From positions 7,670,079-7,734,078 of the forward strand of contig CM039126.1 of NCBI GenBank assembly GCA_022036555.1: a stretch of 64,000 nucleotides of DNA, in the 5' to 3' direction. Numbering within the stretch: position 1 is the stretch's first letter; each line of letters starts with the position of its first letter. Below, piece after piece: positions 47,090 to 57,675 of this stretch. The notes beneath the pieces were generated by a model, which searched no databases, was not told the DNA's origin, and saw only the letters and a program-made list of their open reading frames with translations. The translations under genes were made by a program, and so were the position numbers. This DNA is from Microstegium vimineum (lineage: Eukaryota > Streptophyta > Magnoliopsida > Poales > Poaceae).

Positions 47090-47214
47090 AAGAAATCTCG
47101 TCCTGAGATTTAAGAGTGAAACAAAGTAATGGAAAAGGAAATGTGTCAAGCACCTTCTCTTTTTCATTTCTCATGTTACCACTATGATCAGGTTTTACAA
47201 ACAGCTTAAGCAAT

Positions 47215-47990
47215 AGAAGCATAAAACTCTGGGAAGTTCTCTAAAAGATAATCTTCAGATTCCCAAGTAGCTTCTTCTTCTGAGTGCTGATTCCACTGAA
47301 CTTTGTAGAACTTGATGGTCTTGCGACGAGTAACTCAATCTTTCCGATCAAGAATCTTTACAGGATATTCAGAGTACGTCACATCAGGTTTTAACTGTAC
47401 TCCTTCAACTTCAACGGTTGTATCCTTGACTTGAAGACACTTCTTCCATTGGGATACGTGAAACACATCATGAATGACGGATAGAATGTCAGACAACTTT
47501 AAACGATAAGCCACCTTGCCAATGCGTTCCAGAACTGGAAATGGACCGACATAACGAGGTGCTAACTTGCCTTTCACCCCAAACTGTGAGATTTCTTTCA
47601 TAGGTGTGACTTTTAAGTACACGTGATCTCCGGGTTGGTATTGGAGCAGCCTTCTTCTTTTATCAACGTAGCTCTTTTGCCTAGATTGGGCGATCTCAAA
47701 ATTGATATGAATTTGTTTGACTTTATCTTCGGCTTCCTTAACTACGTCGACACCAAAGAACTCCCGTTCCCGGGTTCCGACCAATTAAGAGGAGTTCTGC
47801 AACCGCGACCATACAAAGCTTCGAATGGCGACATTTTTATACTCTGTTGGTAACTATTGTTATACGAGAACTCTGCCAAAGGTAAACATTCATCCCATTT
47901 CTCAGCAAAATTGAGCACACAACATCGCAATAGGTCTTCAAGTATCTGATTTACTCGTTCCGTCTGACCATCAGTTTCACCTGATGGACC
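47215..47990 (-). pseudogene. Integrase C-terminus and chromodomain of the Gypsy element
   Basis: The minus strand reads ETDGQTERVNQILEDLLRCC, FSYNNSYQQSIKMSPFEALY and GRGCRTPLNWSE, then a frameshift near 47760. It continues FEIAQSRQKSYVDKRRR, GDHVYLKVTPM, KLAPRYVGPFPVLERIG and HDVFHVSQWKKC, and ends in a chromodomain-like segment (VKILDRKD, stop, VTRRKTIKFYKVQW, SEEEATWESEDYL). This is the end of a chromovirus integrase with its C-terminal chromodomain, which in this group is thought to guide insertion to marked chromatin. Defects: one frameshift and a TGA at 47335-47337, probably from CGA. At about 47990 it is cut off and joined to an oppositely oriented LTR end. Confidence 0.85.
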
Positions 47991-48095
47991 AATTAAGGTT
48001 TGGATCATTTGTTTGGGATTAAGTCGGATGGACTAATAATCCTGGCAAGTGGACCCTATCTTAAGAGGATCTGTCACAGTTGGTATCAAAGCTCT
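47991..48095 (+). repeat. LTR 3' end plus primer-binding site of a second, plus-strand Gypsy copy
   Basis: GTTTGGATCATTTGTTTGGG...AAGAGGATCTGTCACA (to 48076) is the terminal part of the same LTR family as 42976-47075 but inverted relative to it, with about four differences in 80 bp. It is followed by TTGGTATCAAAGC, a good initiator-Met tRNA primer site (TGGTATCA). It marks the 5' side of a plus-strand element whose remaining LTR is missing. Confidence 0.85.
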
Positions 48096-48419
48096 CCTTA
48101 TTACCAATCTTGCAGTTGTAAAAGTTTTCAAAACATTTTTGGATCTTAAATTAAAATTTGATTTGAATCTAAAAATTTCTTTAACTCATCTTTTCTCTCT
48201 TTCCAAGGTTAGGAGAGTAGTTTTTAGGATTATCAAGCTGGTGGTATGAATATGGTTTATATATATATGCCCTATTTATATGTTATGTAAATATTATCGT
48301 ATTCGTAGGGACGTATCATGCATCATATCATACAACTTGGGATGGGTTTAAAATTTTGTTCTTAATCAACTAAAATTTGCCATGTTACTTACTTGCCTCT
48401 TTTAAATCTTGTCTATAGG

Positions 48420-49133
48420 ATGGCCAGGACTAAGTGCACGGCTCGCAAGTTCTCCGGACTGCGGGGCATCCCTCGCTACAGGCTAGCGTCACGTGGAGAT
48501 GGTGGTGAGAGCAGCCAGCAGGGTGCTAGTCGCAGCGCTCGTCGCAAGGCGAAGATGGAGTACCTGCGGACCGAGCTGGGCCAGATGAAGGCAAACAGGG
48601 ACGAGTTTGCTGGCAGGACTGACACTCTTGAGGACAAGGTGGAGGTGATGGAGGCTGAGTTGCAGGAGTGTCAGGAGCAGCTGGCAGGGAAGGATGCACA
48701 ACTGACAGAGGAGGAGGAGCTGGCACAGAAGGAGACTGAGGTGGCCTATGCTGAGGGTCACATGTACCAGTATCTAGGAGAGAGGAATGAAGCCTGGGAC
48801 CGAGAGCACATGTTGGCTGACATGTACCTCAACTTGCATCACTATGCGGGTAACCTCGAGTTCTACAACGGCGTGCTTCATGAGGAGGTTCATCACCTCT
48901 TCAACATGATGAACCCAGAGTACCAATAGCAGGCCATGGCAGAGGACCTTGGAGAGCTTGTTCAGGCAGACTTGTCCTTCGCAGACCAGTTCTTTGCCCC
49001 TACACCTGAGGGTTAGGATGGAGTTGAGCCAGCACCTGAGGTGATCATCGAGGACGAGTCCATGCCAGAGCCAGTGGTGGACGTCGTGGATGAGCAGGAG
49101 GTGGAGGTTGTAGTCCTTAGTGACGATGAGTAG
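48420..49133 (+). pseudogene. Retroelement leader ORF with a histone H3 tail-like N-terminus
   Basis: Lies between the primer-binding site and gag of the plus-strand chromodomain-type Gypsy copy. The protein starts MARTKCTARKFSGLRGIPRY then RLASR. After Met removal it matches the histone H3 tail at eight of the first ten residues (ARTK-x-TARK, with positions 5 and 10 changed) and keeps the PR..LA spacing. No histone fold follows. Instead there is a basic patch (SARRKAK), a long heptad-like coiled coil (about residues 45-105) and, after TAG 48927-48929, an in-frame continuation (AMAEDLGELVQADLSFADQF, a second TAG at about 49014, an acidic tail ending VVVLSDDE, stop 49131-49133). The two TAGs fit CAG decay. 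Function unknown; chromatin-reader mimicry is inference. I cannot exclude a known family not recalled here. Confidence 0.75.
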
Positions 49134-49317
49134 ATCGTGTTTCGCCTAGCTATCTAGTTCGATGCGAGTAGTGGATCTTGTGTAACATAATCTACCTTTA
49201 TCGCTTTTAGAACTCTTTAGTTATCAGCACTGTGATGTTATGATGGTCATGTAATATATGTTGTGCACTTTGGTACTTTTATGCTTGTGTCTCAATGAAA
49301 GTATGTTGTGCAAACAG

Positions 49318-49831
49318 ATGGCTGAACATAACAATACTGGGGCTCATGATGGGGAACTTCCTGATCCACCACCTGCACCACCAACCTTGGCACAAACGTT
49401 AGCAGCGTTGATCAATGTTTCAGCTGATAATGCTCGCCTATTGAATGAGCTAGCTCAACATCACCAGCAAGGTGGTGATGGAAACCGGGGTCGCAATAAT
49501 AATCAGGAGACGACTTATGTCGATTTCACCGACACGCGTCCCCCGGTGTTCACTAAGGCAGATGAGCCTTTGGAAGCTGATGATTGGCTCCGCACCATGG
49601 AGCAGAAGTTCGAGCTGATTAATTGCACAGAGGTGCAGAAGCCCGTCTTTGCAGATCGGCAGCTCCGTGGGGCAGCAGGAGCGTGGTGGTCGACCTTTAC
49701 AGCTATGCAGCCTGCGGGTCATCGTGCCACTTGGAAGGAATTTCGTGAGGCTTTTCGTGCACACTATATTCCTGATGGTATCATGGAGACTAAGTTGGAA
49801 GAGTTCCTAAGCTTGAAGCAGGGGGATTTGA
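49318..49831 (+). pseudogene. gag N-terminal part of the chromodomain-type Gypsy element
   Basis: ATG at 49318 (MAEHNNTGAHDGE), a proline-rich stretch, then the gag domain: YVDFTDTRPPVFTKADEPLE, ADDWLRTMEQKFELINC, RQLRGAAGAWW, ATWKEFREAFRAHYIPDGIM and EEFLSLKQGDL. This forms the particle coat in the family. Coding homology stops abruptly at 49831, where an unrelated LTR-like repeat begins, so the remaining gag and the whole pol of this copy are missing. An acceptor-like GCAAACAG precedes the ATG, so the upstream ORF and gag may once have been joined or separated by splicing. Confidence 0.9.
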
Positions 49832-51121
49832 AAGGTCCTTGTGTGATTTTGGTAATTGAGTGACAACTTAGGTGAACTAATATGTGTTTAACTGACATAT
49901 ACACAGGAGATTAGTTCACATGTGATTGTGTGATGAAGGAGCTTAATGCACAAGAAACATGACATGGAGTCATGTGACCAAGGTGGAGAAGATCAAGATG
50001 AGGCTTGGCTTGATGGACCGGTTGCAAGTGTGAAGGGCAAGCGGGTGATGCTTGGCGCCGATGGACCAAGGCAACGATGAAGAGCAAGTGAGGTCAAGAT
50101 CGATGAACCAATATGGTCATGTGATGATATGAAGTGGATCATATCATTTGGTGATAGGTTGGTGCATGTGTTGCATCCACATTGGAGATGGAGATGGAAT
50201 GGAATGCGCAAGGCAAAGGTATAACCATAGGGCATTTCCATTTCACCGGTCATAAGTGTGTAGAGAAGTTGATGACCGGGTTTAGGATAGATAGTCGTAC
50301 TATCAAGAGGGGCAAACTTGTTTCCATATCGGTTATATAGTGTCACCATGAGCGATCTAACTTTGCGATGCATTAGGATCGAGTGGCGCGGTGAGATGAA
50401 GTGAAAATGCTTTGAAAATCATTGTGAAAATGCTAACACACATGCACAAGGTGGAGAACACATTTATGTTGGCACATGAGAAGCAAAGGAAAAAGAGACA
50501 GCTCGGTTTGACTCGGTTGCGAGCTCCGGACAGAGGTCCGGACGCTAGGGCTCAGCTGGTCCGGACCATCGGTGATGCGTCCGAACACTAACCCTAGGAG
50601 TGTCTGACTGGAAACAGGAGGTCCGGACGGTGTTGTTGGTTCGGACGGGGACTCCGGACACAGCGTCCGGAGGTTGGAGCTCTCTGTTGTCGCTCGGAGG
50701 AGTGGACCGGACGCTGTTCGTCGTCCGGACGCAGGCTCCGGACTTGCGTCCGGAGGTGTTGCTCGCTCTCGGGCGCTCTCGGGTCTCTGGAATTTATTTC
50801 CGGACGCGGGTGAGAGTTGGTCCGGAGTGGACTCCGAACGTGTCCGGAGGACACGTGGCGCGCAGAGGCGCGCGCGGGAAGAAGGCTTTCAAACGGCTAG
50901 GGGTCCGGACGCACGTGCGTTGGTCCGGACACCCAACGCACTTGCGTCCGGAGGCGCGTCCGGAGGTGTGACTCAGAGCCGTTGGAGCTCGGTGTGAAGG
51001 GGTCTGGACGCAGATGATGGTCCGGACGCAGATGATGGTCCGGACCCCCTGTGAAAAGTGCGTCCGGAGGTACGCAGAGAGTTAGGAAACGGCTAGTTTC
51101 TTCCCCCACATTTGTGTGAAT
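49832..51121 (+). repeat. LTR-like repeat with a dense TCCGGA motif cluster
   Basis: Begins near TGTGTGATTTTGGTAATTGAGTGACAAC, a start seen in long grass LTR repeats of the Copia type (family not verified), directly at the broken gag. Between about 50520 and 51070 the word TCCGGA or TCCGGAC occurs some twenty times, interspersed with TGCGTCCGGAGG. No open frame is convincing; the frames at 50600-50997 are by-products of the repeat. Confidence 0.5.
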
Positions 51122-51137
51122 AGTACCCGCGGGTACT
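51122..51137. repeat. Perfect 16-bp palindrome within a larger hairpin
   Basis: AGTACCCGCGGGTACT reads the same on both strands. Its right half also pairs with TTGTGATAGTACCC (51157-51170), giving two alternative stem-loops. Likely a transposon or repeat terminus, not a host regulatory site. Confidence 0.7.
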
Positions 51138-51461
51138 GTCACAAGAATACATGTTTGTGATAGTACCCGCATGTTTTCAAATTAGTTACTCTCCACCACC
51201 ACAACCAATACATGTTTGTGATAGTAGTTAAATACAACTATCACAAGAATAATATTCTATACTAAATATGCTACATGACATTTTATGAAATATGGAAAAT
51301 GGCCAAGTAATGGGTAAAAATTAAAAAATGGAGAAGATAAAGAGAAAACTATGTAGTACTGCAAATGAAATAAAATGGAAATATGCACAAGTAAATAAGT
51401 ACAAGACAAAATATAATGAAAACATAAAAAGAGCATAGTACAGAACAAATAGAACATCACA

Positions 51462-51702
51462 TACTCCCTTAGTCCCAAAATAACTGTCTTTCTCATTTTC
51501 TGAGAAAAAAATTAGATTAGCTTTATATTAAAAAATTATTAATAGTTATGATACATAATTGATATTATTAGATAGATCTTTTGATCTAGTTTTTTAATAA
51601 ATTTATTTGGAGACACGAATGGTGCACGTATTTTATTTAAATCTAGTCAAAGTTGTGACACAAAAACCTAAAACGACAGTTAATTTGAGACGAAGGGAGT
51701 AC
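51462..51702. mobile_element. Stowaway MITE
   Basis: The left end TACTCCCTTAGTCCCAAAATAACTGTC and the right end GACAGTTAATTTGAGACGAAGGGAGTA are inverted copies with TA at the borders. The interior is AT-rich and noncoding. A standard Stowaway of about 240 bp. Confidence 0.92.
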
Positions 51703-53454
51703 ATACTACTTGAACATCACCAAATATATCATAAAACATCATATAATATCACAGAACATTACACGTGATACATGAAATATATAAAACAAAAAAAGCAAAA
51801 CATGAAGTTTTTTAAAGTGGAATAAATAAGAAAAAGGAAAATAAAAAAATAAAAACACATAGAACATCACATAGATATCACTTGAATATCACAAAATATA
51901 CAATAAAATATCACAAGATATTGCACGTGTACCTTGAAATATATAAAACAAAAAAATAAAAACATGAAAACAAAAATTAAAGTATAATAAAGAAGAAAAA
52001 GGAAAATAAAAAATAAGTAAAACATAATAAGAATATATAGAAATCAGTAAAAAGTAGAAAATAAGTTACTAAAATATTAAATAAAAATAGGGGAAGACAA
52101 AATTAATAAAAAGGACAAACTTCACCAAATAATTCGTGCGCTTGTTCCTTGACACTGTTTTTTTCTTCTGATTTTTTATTTTGTGCCTCTTCCAATATAT
52201 AATGTTTGAAAAGTAAAAAAATGTACTTTGTAAACTAAATTTTAAAATTAATTTTTAATTACACCAATGTGTTTCTTACAACAAATCCTTCAAATCAAGA
52301 TTGCACTTATATATATTTAGAAAAAAATTGTTTATATATATAATACGGAATACAATACTTACATCACAAATATAAAATGGACATCATATATATCGTCAAG
52401 TATACATATTTAGAACGTAATATGTATACTATATGAACATCATATATATAATAAAATGGAAAAATAAATAAAAATAAAAAAAAATTCATGAAGTAATTAA
52501 TTATAACCAAATAAATAAATAAATAAAATATGCTACCAAACACCACAAAATATATTCTAGAACCACCCCTCAAAAAATATTATAGAACTCAATGTATAAT
52601 ACCACCGAACATCACAAATCTATCGAAGAACATCACATTAGCTCTATACGAACATCACAAAAATATAGCATAGAACATTGTAGGTATACCACGTGAACAT
52701 CATTAAATATCATCAAATATAAAATAAAATAATAAAATTAGTGAAGTAATTAATTAGATTCAAATAAAAAAAGAAAAAAACTATCAAACATCACATAACA
52801 TATATTAGAACATTAATATATACTTACAAAACATCACAAATACATCGTGGAACATCACATTTCTATTCACGGACATTGAAAAAATATTATAGAACATTAC
52901 ACGTACTGCACACCCCAAAAACATTATAAAACATCACATCTATACTATTGAACATCATTAAATATAACATAGTACAACCCATATTTACACATAAAACATC
53001 ACAAAATCTATCCTAGGACATCACATGAATAATGAATCAACACTATATGTATCTTATAAAAATATAAAAGTAAAAAAGTAAAACTGTGTAATAGAAAAAA
53101 CAAACAAAAAAGAGAATACAAAGAAAAAAAGCCATATAACAAATAAAGGGAAATACAAAATTACAGAGGTAGAAAAAAACTATAGAAAACATAAAAAGTA
53201 AGAGAAGTGGAAAATAAAAATAAGAAATGAAAATTAAAACAAGTAATGGAAATAATTAATTGTAATTAAATAAATATGAAAAATAAAAACAAGAATAAAA
53301 ACATTAGAAAGAAAAATAAAAGAAGAATAAAAAATATTGGAAACAAAAAAAATAAAATAAAAAGGAAAAGTAAATAGAATCAAACGAAAAGAAAAATGAT
53401 AGAATAAGAAAAGAAAGGAAAAGAAAAATAAATGAGGACAAAAAGAAAAAAAAA
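51703..53454. repeat. AT-rich DNA with recurring AACATCAC motifs
   Basis: Extremely AT-rich. The phrase (G)AACATCAC(A)AA(A)TAT recurs irregularly more than fifteen times (for example near 51712, 51857, 51890, 52606, 52623, 52650, 52790, 52834, 52850, 52998). Spacing is uneven, so this is a degenerate repeat, not a clean satellite. 52145-52210 matches 42556-42623. No gene is visible. Confidence 0.55.
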
Positions 53455-56400
53455 AACTCGCCCGTCGTCCACTCCTGGGCCGTAACGTGCTTGGGCCGTC
53501 TTGGGCTGTGGCTCGGACACCACGATCAAGCTTCGCTGGAGGAGGGGGGATCGGCTGTGGCGCAATCGATCAATTTCCGCGCGCCCGCCAAAGCCTTATT
53601 ATCACCGGTTATTAAAAATCACTCCTGTCTGCTCGCACCGGAGAAATCCAGGCATCGGTGGATCCTTCGCGTGCGGACGCGTGGCTGACCCTTTTTTGCA
53701 AAATGGCACTCCAAATTTTGATAAATAAATCTGCCATCCTATTCAGTCGGATGGTACAGTAAGTGTGTTTGACCAATTTACATGTGAACCCATAATGTAA
53801 ATGTTATTTCAACACAAAGAAGAAAAAATTCAGCTATCGTCTCATTTTACATAAAACCGTCCGCAACCAAATTTGCGCGGAACCCCTACCGTTGCCCAGC
53901 GCTCCCACCCCAACTGCCCAACCCTACCTTCCCTCATTCCTCTTCCTCCTTCATCTCTCTTTCCTCCCGCCGCCACCATCCTCCTCTCCGCTAGCTGCAC
54001 ATGCCTCCCGGAGTTCCGATTTGTCATATCCAGGGCGGCATAGGCATGCTCGTGGATGGGTGGGAGCACTGCCTCGACAGCTCCGCCTCCTCATGTGCCA
54101 AGAGCCCTCGCATCTCGCCGTGCCGAGGTTCCTGGCCTTCGTTGCCTTGCTCGCAATGGCAGTGGGGGCATGGCACCGAAGTACCTGGCCTTCGGGTCGT
54201 GCCTCGCTCGCAGGTCTAGTATACGGCGTGGTGGGGCATGGCAGTGCTCGCTGGCAAAAGTGGTGGGCAGGAGCATATCTCGGCGGCGCTCCCCTATATA
54301 TCGCCCGGAACAAGCCAACAAGCAGCAATGGCGGTGGTATGGCACCTTAGATACAAACGCCTCTCCTTTACCTGCACCTCGCTGCTTCCGAATCCGTGGT
54401 TGTTGCCTAGGTCTTTCCTTTTGCCTCTTTTGCGTTATTATAAATAAAATATATCCTTTTCGATTTTGTTTTGGAAGAGCTGACCGTTCTTGTTTTGGAT
54501 CTCGCCTCGCTGCCATAGATCCGGCCCTGAGTCTCGCGTCGGGCAATTGTCGTCAAGGCTGCTGCAGTGCCCGGGAAGCAAACATCGATGTCTTCAGGCC
54601 TCCTATTGTTGCTGACGGCACACTGGGAGCCTGGGAGTTGCGACGACAACCTGTTCCAACTGCATACCGCGGAGGACTCAGAGGCCACCATCAGGTGTAC
54701 CCCTACCCTCCCATCCCATCTCATCTCCTTTCCGAACTAGAACAATGTTGTTGTGTAATGGATTTTTTGGTTAACTGAATCTTCAGATCCAAAAATTTGC
54801 CCATTCAACTTGGTCAGTGAGGCGTTCTAACTCTAATTCAGTGACACCAGTGAGCTCCCATTGCTCCAACCTTCATAGTTGATCTCCTGAATTTACCATA
54901 TGAAAATTTGATAAGCAGATAAATAGGGAACTACAATGGTTAGGAACAGTCAAAGAACATGTACATCTGAATCACAGCATATGCAGTTTAGTGTTTCGTC
55001 ATCCCATTGCAGCCTTGCAGGTATTTGCAGTGTGCACTAAGTGAAGTTTTATGGATGAAGCTGCAAAATGTTTCCCCTTTGGATGCCAAAGTGGACTCTT
55101 ATTCATGTGTATTCGTTAGGATTTGTTTAATTCTCCTTGCTTTCTTGGCCATGTAATGGCTCACATGAATTTTCTCTCGTGTTAAAAGTCTCCTTTTGGA
55201 CTGAGATGCAGATCGAGGCATCACTTTTTTGTGTCTTTGTTTTATATAGTTGTTCCTGTGGTCTCCTTCCAGAACTAAAAACTTTAATTATTAGGTCCAT
55301 ATTTGTATTTCCTCAACCAAAAAATGGAAATTGCAACAATTAAGTTCATAATTATGACACATTTAAGGGTAAGTGTAAATATTGACAAGTGCAGGTTACA
55401 AAAATTCACAAATAGCTTAATCAGATCATATTTACGTTGTGATATAGCAGTTGTTCAAAATAGATCAGTTTTTTTACTCTACATATACACGATTTGATAT
55501 GCTTGTTACCTTGAGATAATCTGATAACTTTAGTCTTAGGGATATTTTAATAATTTTAGTTGTTCTGGTAATCAGTTATGTGATAGGTCAAATTGAGTTC
55601 TGCTCGAGACTTGTCGCCTTCTCTACATGCACTTCAGTAGTTGTACAGAGGTCAGTTTAGTTAGAAATGCAATTTTGACACAAAAGTTGTGAGGGTTTCC
55701 AAAGGATTTCTTCATGTTGTTAAGATTAAGAAACTTAATGTTGTACTAGGGCTAATTCAAAAATTGCAATCCTTTGACAAGTAGACATGGTAACTATGAA
55801 AGTATTTGTGCTGGAAAACATGTGAACAAATGTTTCATGAGTTGACCTCAATGGCTATTATGACGGGGTGGCACTAGCACACAAATCAAAAGCCACCATT
55901 TTGTATGTGTGTTCTATCATGGACTTGTGCACATTTGATTAGGAGTCTTCTTCTCATTTTCTTGGTCATCTAATGTTCTTATGTTTTTCAGATAAAATAA
56001 TCAGGACACATGATCGCCAAATATGCAAGGAGGTTGAATGTGGTGTGTCCCCAACATTCTAAAACATGATATTTAATCTGATTTGGTTGATTACAATATA
56101 CTATCTTTGTATATATAACTTGTTTTTTTTAATTCATGTCTTCCATTTGGATCAATATTCTAAGCTACTAGCCATTGTTAAGGAGTCAATTTTCAACAGT
56201 AAACTTTAATAATGGCTATGTAATTTATGGTTGAATAGAATAGAATCATAAGGGTTGTATGGTAGCCATGCATGTAATGAATGACCATGTATAACTTATT
56301 GCTGAAAAGAACCGTAATGGATGCTTGGCCATACAAACAGTGCTATTGGCACTATGAGGACATAGAAGATAAATGGTTGTTTCATGATTTACTAATTTTG

Positions 56401-56581
56401 CTTTAATTATAAAGGCATATATATCAAACGTGGATAATAGCTTCTGTTTTGAAGTCAATGCAGGGCGCCTGATGTTCAGTACTACTTGAAACCAAAAATT
56501 GATTTCGAGTCGGAGTCGGCACCGCCCACCCCCATCGGAGTCCCTTTCCTCCCTAGTTCCCTTGAATATCTAGTCTAGGTC
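53455..56581. other. Long intergenic stretch; no supported gene
   Basis: 53460-53700 and 53880-54720 are moderately GC-rich with overlapping frames on both strands (the longest 240 codons at 54056-54778) but no domain, start context or splice structure I recognise. Short phrases such as GGCATGGCA and CCTGGCCTTCG repeat within 54120-54240. 54790-56460 is AT-rich and noncoding. Confidence 0.4.
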
Positions 56582-56616
56582 ATGAATCCCAATCGCTTCT
56601 TTCCATCTCGATTCGC

Positions 56617-57675
56617 ATGCCGACGGCTCGCAAGCGTCCGGCACCGGACCAAGAAGCACGCGCTGCTCCTGCTGACGCGAACAAGCGACCGCGGCTCAGC
56701 GGTTGCCGGAGCATCGACGACTTCGAGCTCTTCGAGGTGCTCGGCCAGGGCGCCGAAGGCGTCGTGCGCAGGGGGCTCGACCGCCGCACCGGAAAGAAGG
56801 TGGCGCTCAAGTGGATTTTCGGCGATGCGCCCGACGGCCATGGCCCTCCGGACCGCCGCGCGCTCGCCATGGAGGCCGGCTGCCTCCACGCGTGCCGCGG
56901 CCACCCGTCGATCATCAGGATCCACGATGTCGCCGCCGACCCCAAGACCGGGGAAGTCCACCTCGTGCTGGAGCTGGTCCACGGCGGGGTAAGCCTCCGC
57001 TAATCCATGTGGAGGCCCTTGCCCGAGGACGCGGTCCGCGTGATGATGCGGCAGCTCGTCAGCGCCGCCAAGAAGATTCATGATATGGGGTTCATCCACC
57101 GGGACATGAAGCCAGAGAACATCCTCGTCTGCCCTTTCGGCGAGCTCAAGGTCTGCGATTTTGGATCGGCGACGCGACCGAAGCCTGCCGGGAAGACGCA
57201 TGATGTCTGCCCCGTCGGGACGCTGCAGTACAATTCTCCTGAGCTGCTCGTCGGTGATTCGTACTACGGCCCGGCCGTGGATATGTGGAGCCTCGGGTGC
57301 GTAATGGCCGAGCTTCTAAGCGGCGAGACTCTGTTTGAAGCAGAGACACCTGTGGAGATGCGTGACGAGGTGTCCGAGCTTCGAGGTCGGATGGCGTCTG
57401 CTGCGGGGAAGCTCGATCCGGAGTGCCTGGAATGTCTGACAGAGGCTGGGCGAGATGTGCTGACGGGCCTGCTGGAATTGTGCCCTGAGAAGAGGCTCAC
57501 AGCGGCTGAAGCGCTGGAGCACCCATGGTTCAAGATCAACAAGTTCAAGTCACCCTTGCTTAGTCACGCTTGCTTAGTCATTTGTTTTATAAAATGCCTT
57601 CTGATATATATATTCCCAGTAAGGGATCGACAAATGGCAGTGGCTCAGGAAGTTGCAGCTCTTGTCAGGAAGTAG
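56617..57675 (+). pseudogene. CDKF-like protein kinase with an internal stop
   Basis: The reading frame starts MPTARKRPAP, followed by a basic N-terminus. The kinase domain has the glycine loop GQGAEGVV, the ATP lysine in VALKW, TAA at 57001-57003 in the phrase GGVSLR*SMWRPLPED, then in the same frame MMRQLVSAAKKIHDMGF, HRDMKPENIL, CDFGSA, a SPELL-type activation-segment end, VDMWSLGCVMAELLSG and EALEHPWF. The order and the MATARKRPAP-like start recall grass CDKF-type cyclin-dependent kinase-like proteins. All catalytic residues are kept. The stop splits the N-lobe (128 residues) from the rest, and no GT-AG intron could remove it. After WFKINKF the tail looks intronic (CCCAG near 57621). Probably a pseudogene or a null allele. 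Confidence 0.8.

Noticed and set aside
48420..48929. A genuine histone H3 gene
   Set aside because: Only the first ~25 residues resemble H3. No histone-fold helices follow, and the ORF sits inside a retroelement leader.
54056..54778. 240-codon ORF as a gene
   Set aside because: No recognisable domain, several overlapping frames, mixed hydrophobic and basic runs, and locally repeated DNA.
56980..57020. Intron removing the kinase stop codon
   Set aside because: GTAAGC occurs just before the stop, but no acceptor follows at a workable distance and coding homology resumes within about 10 bases.
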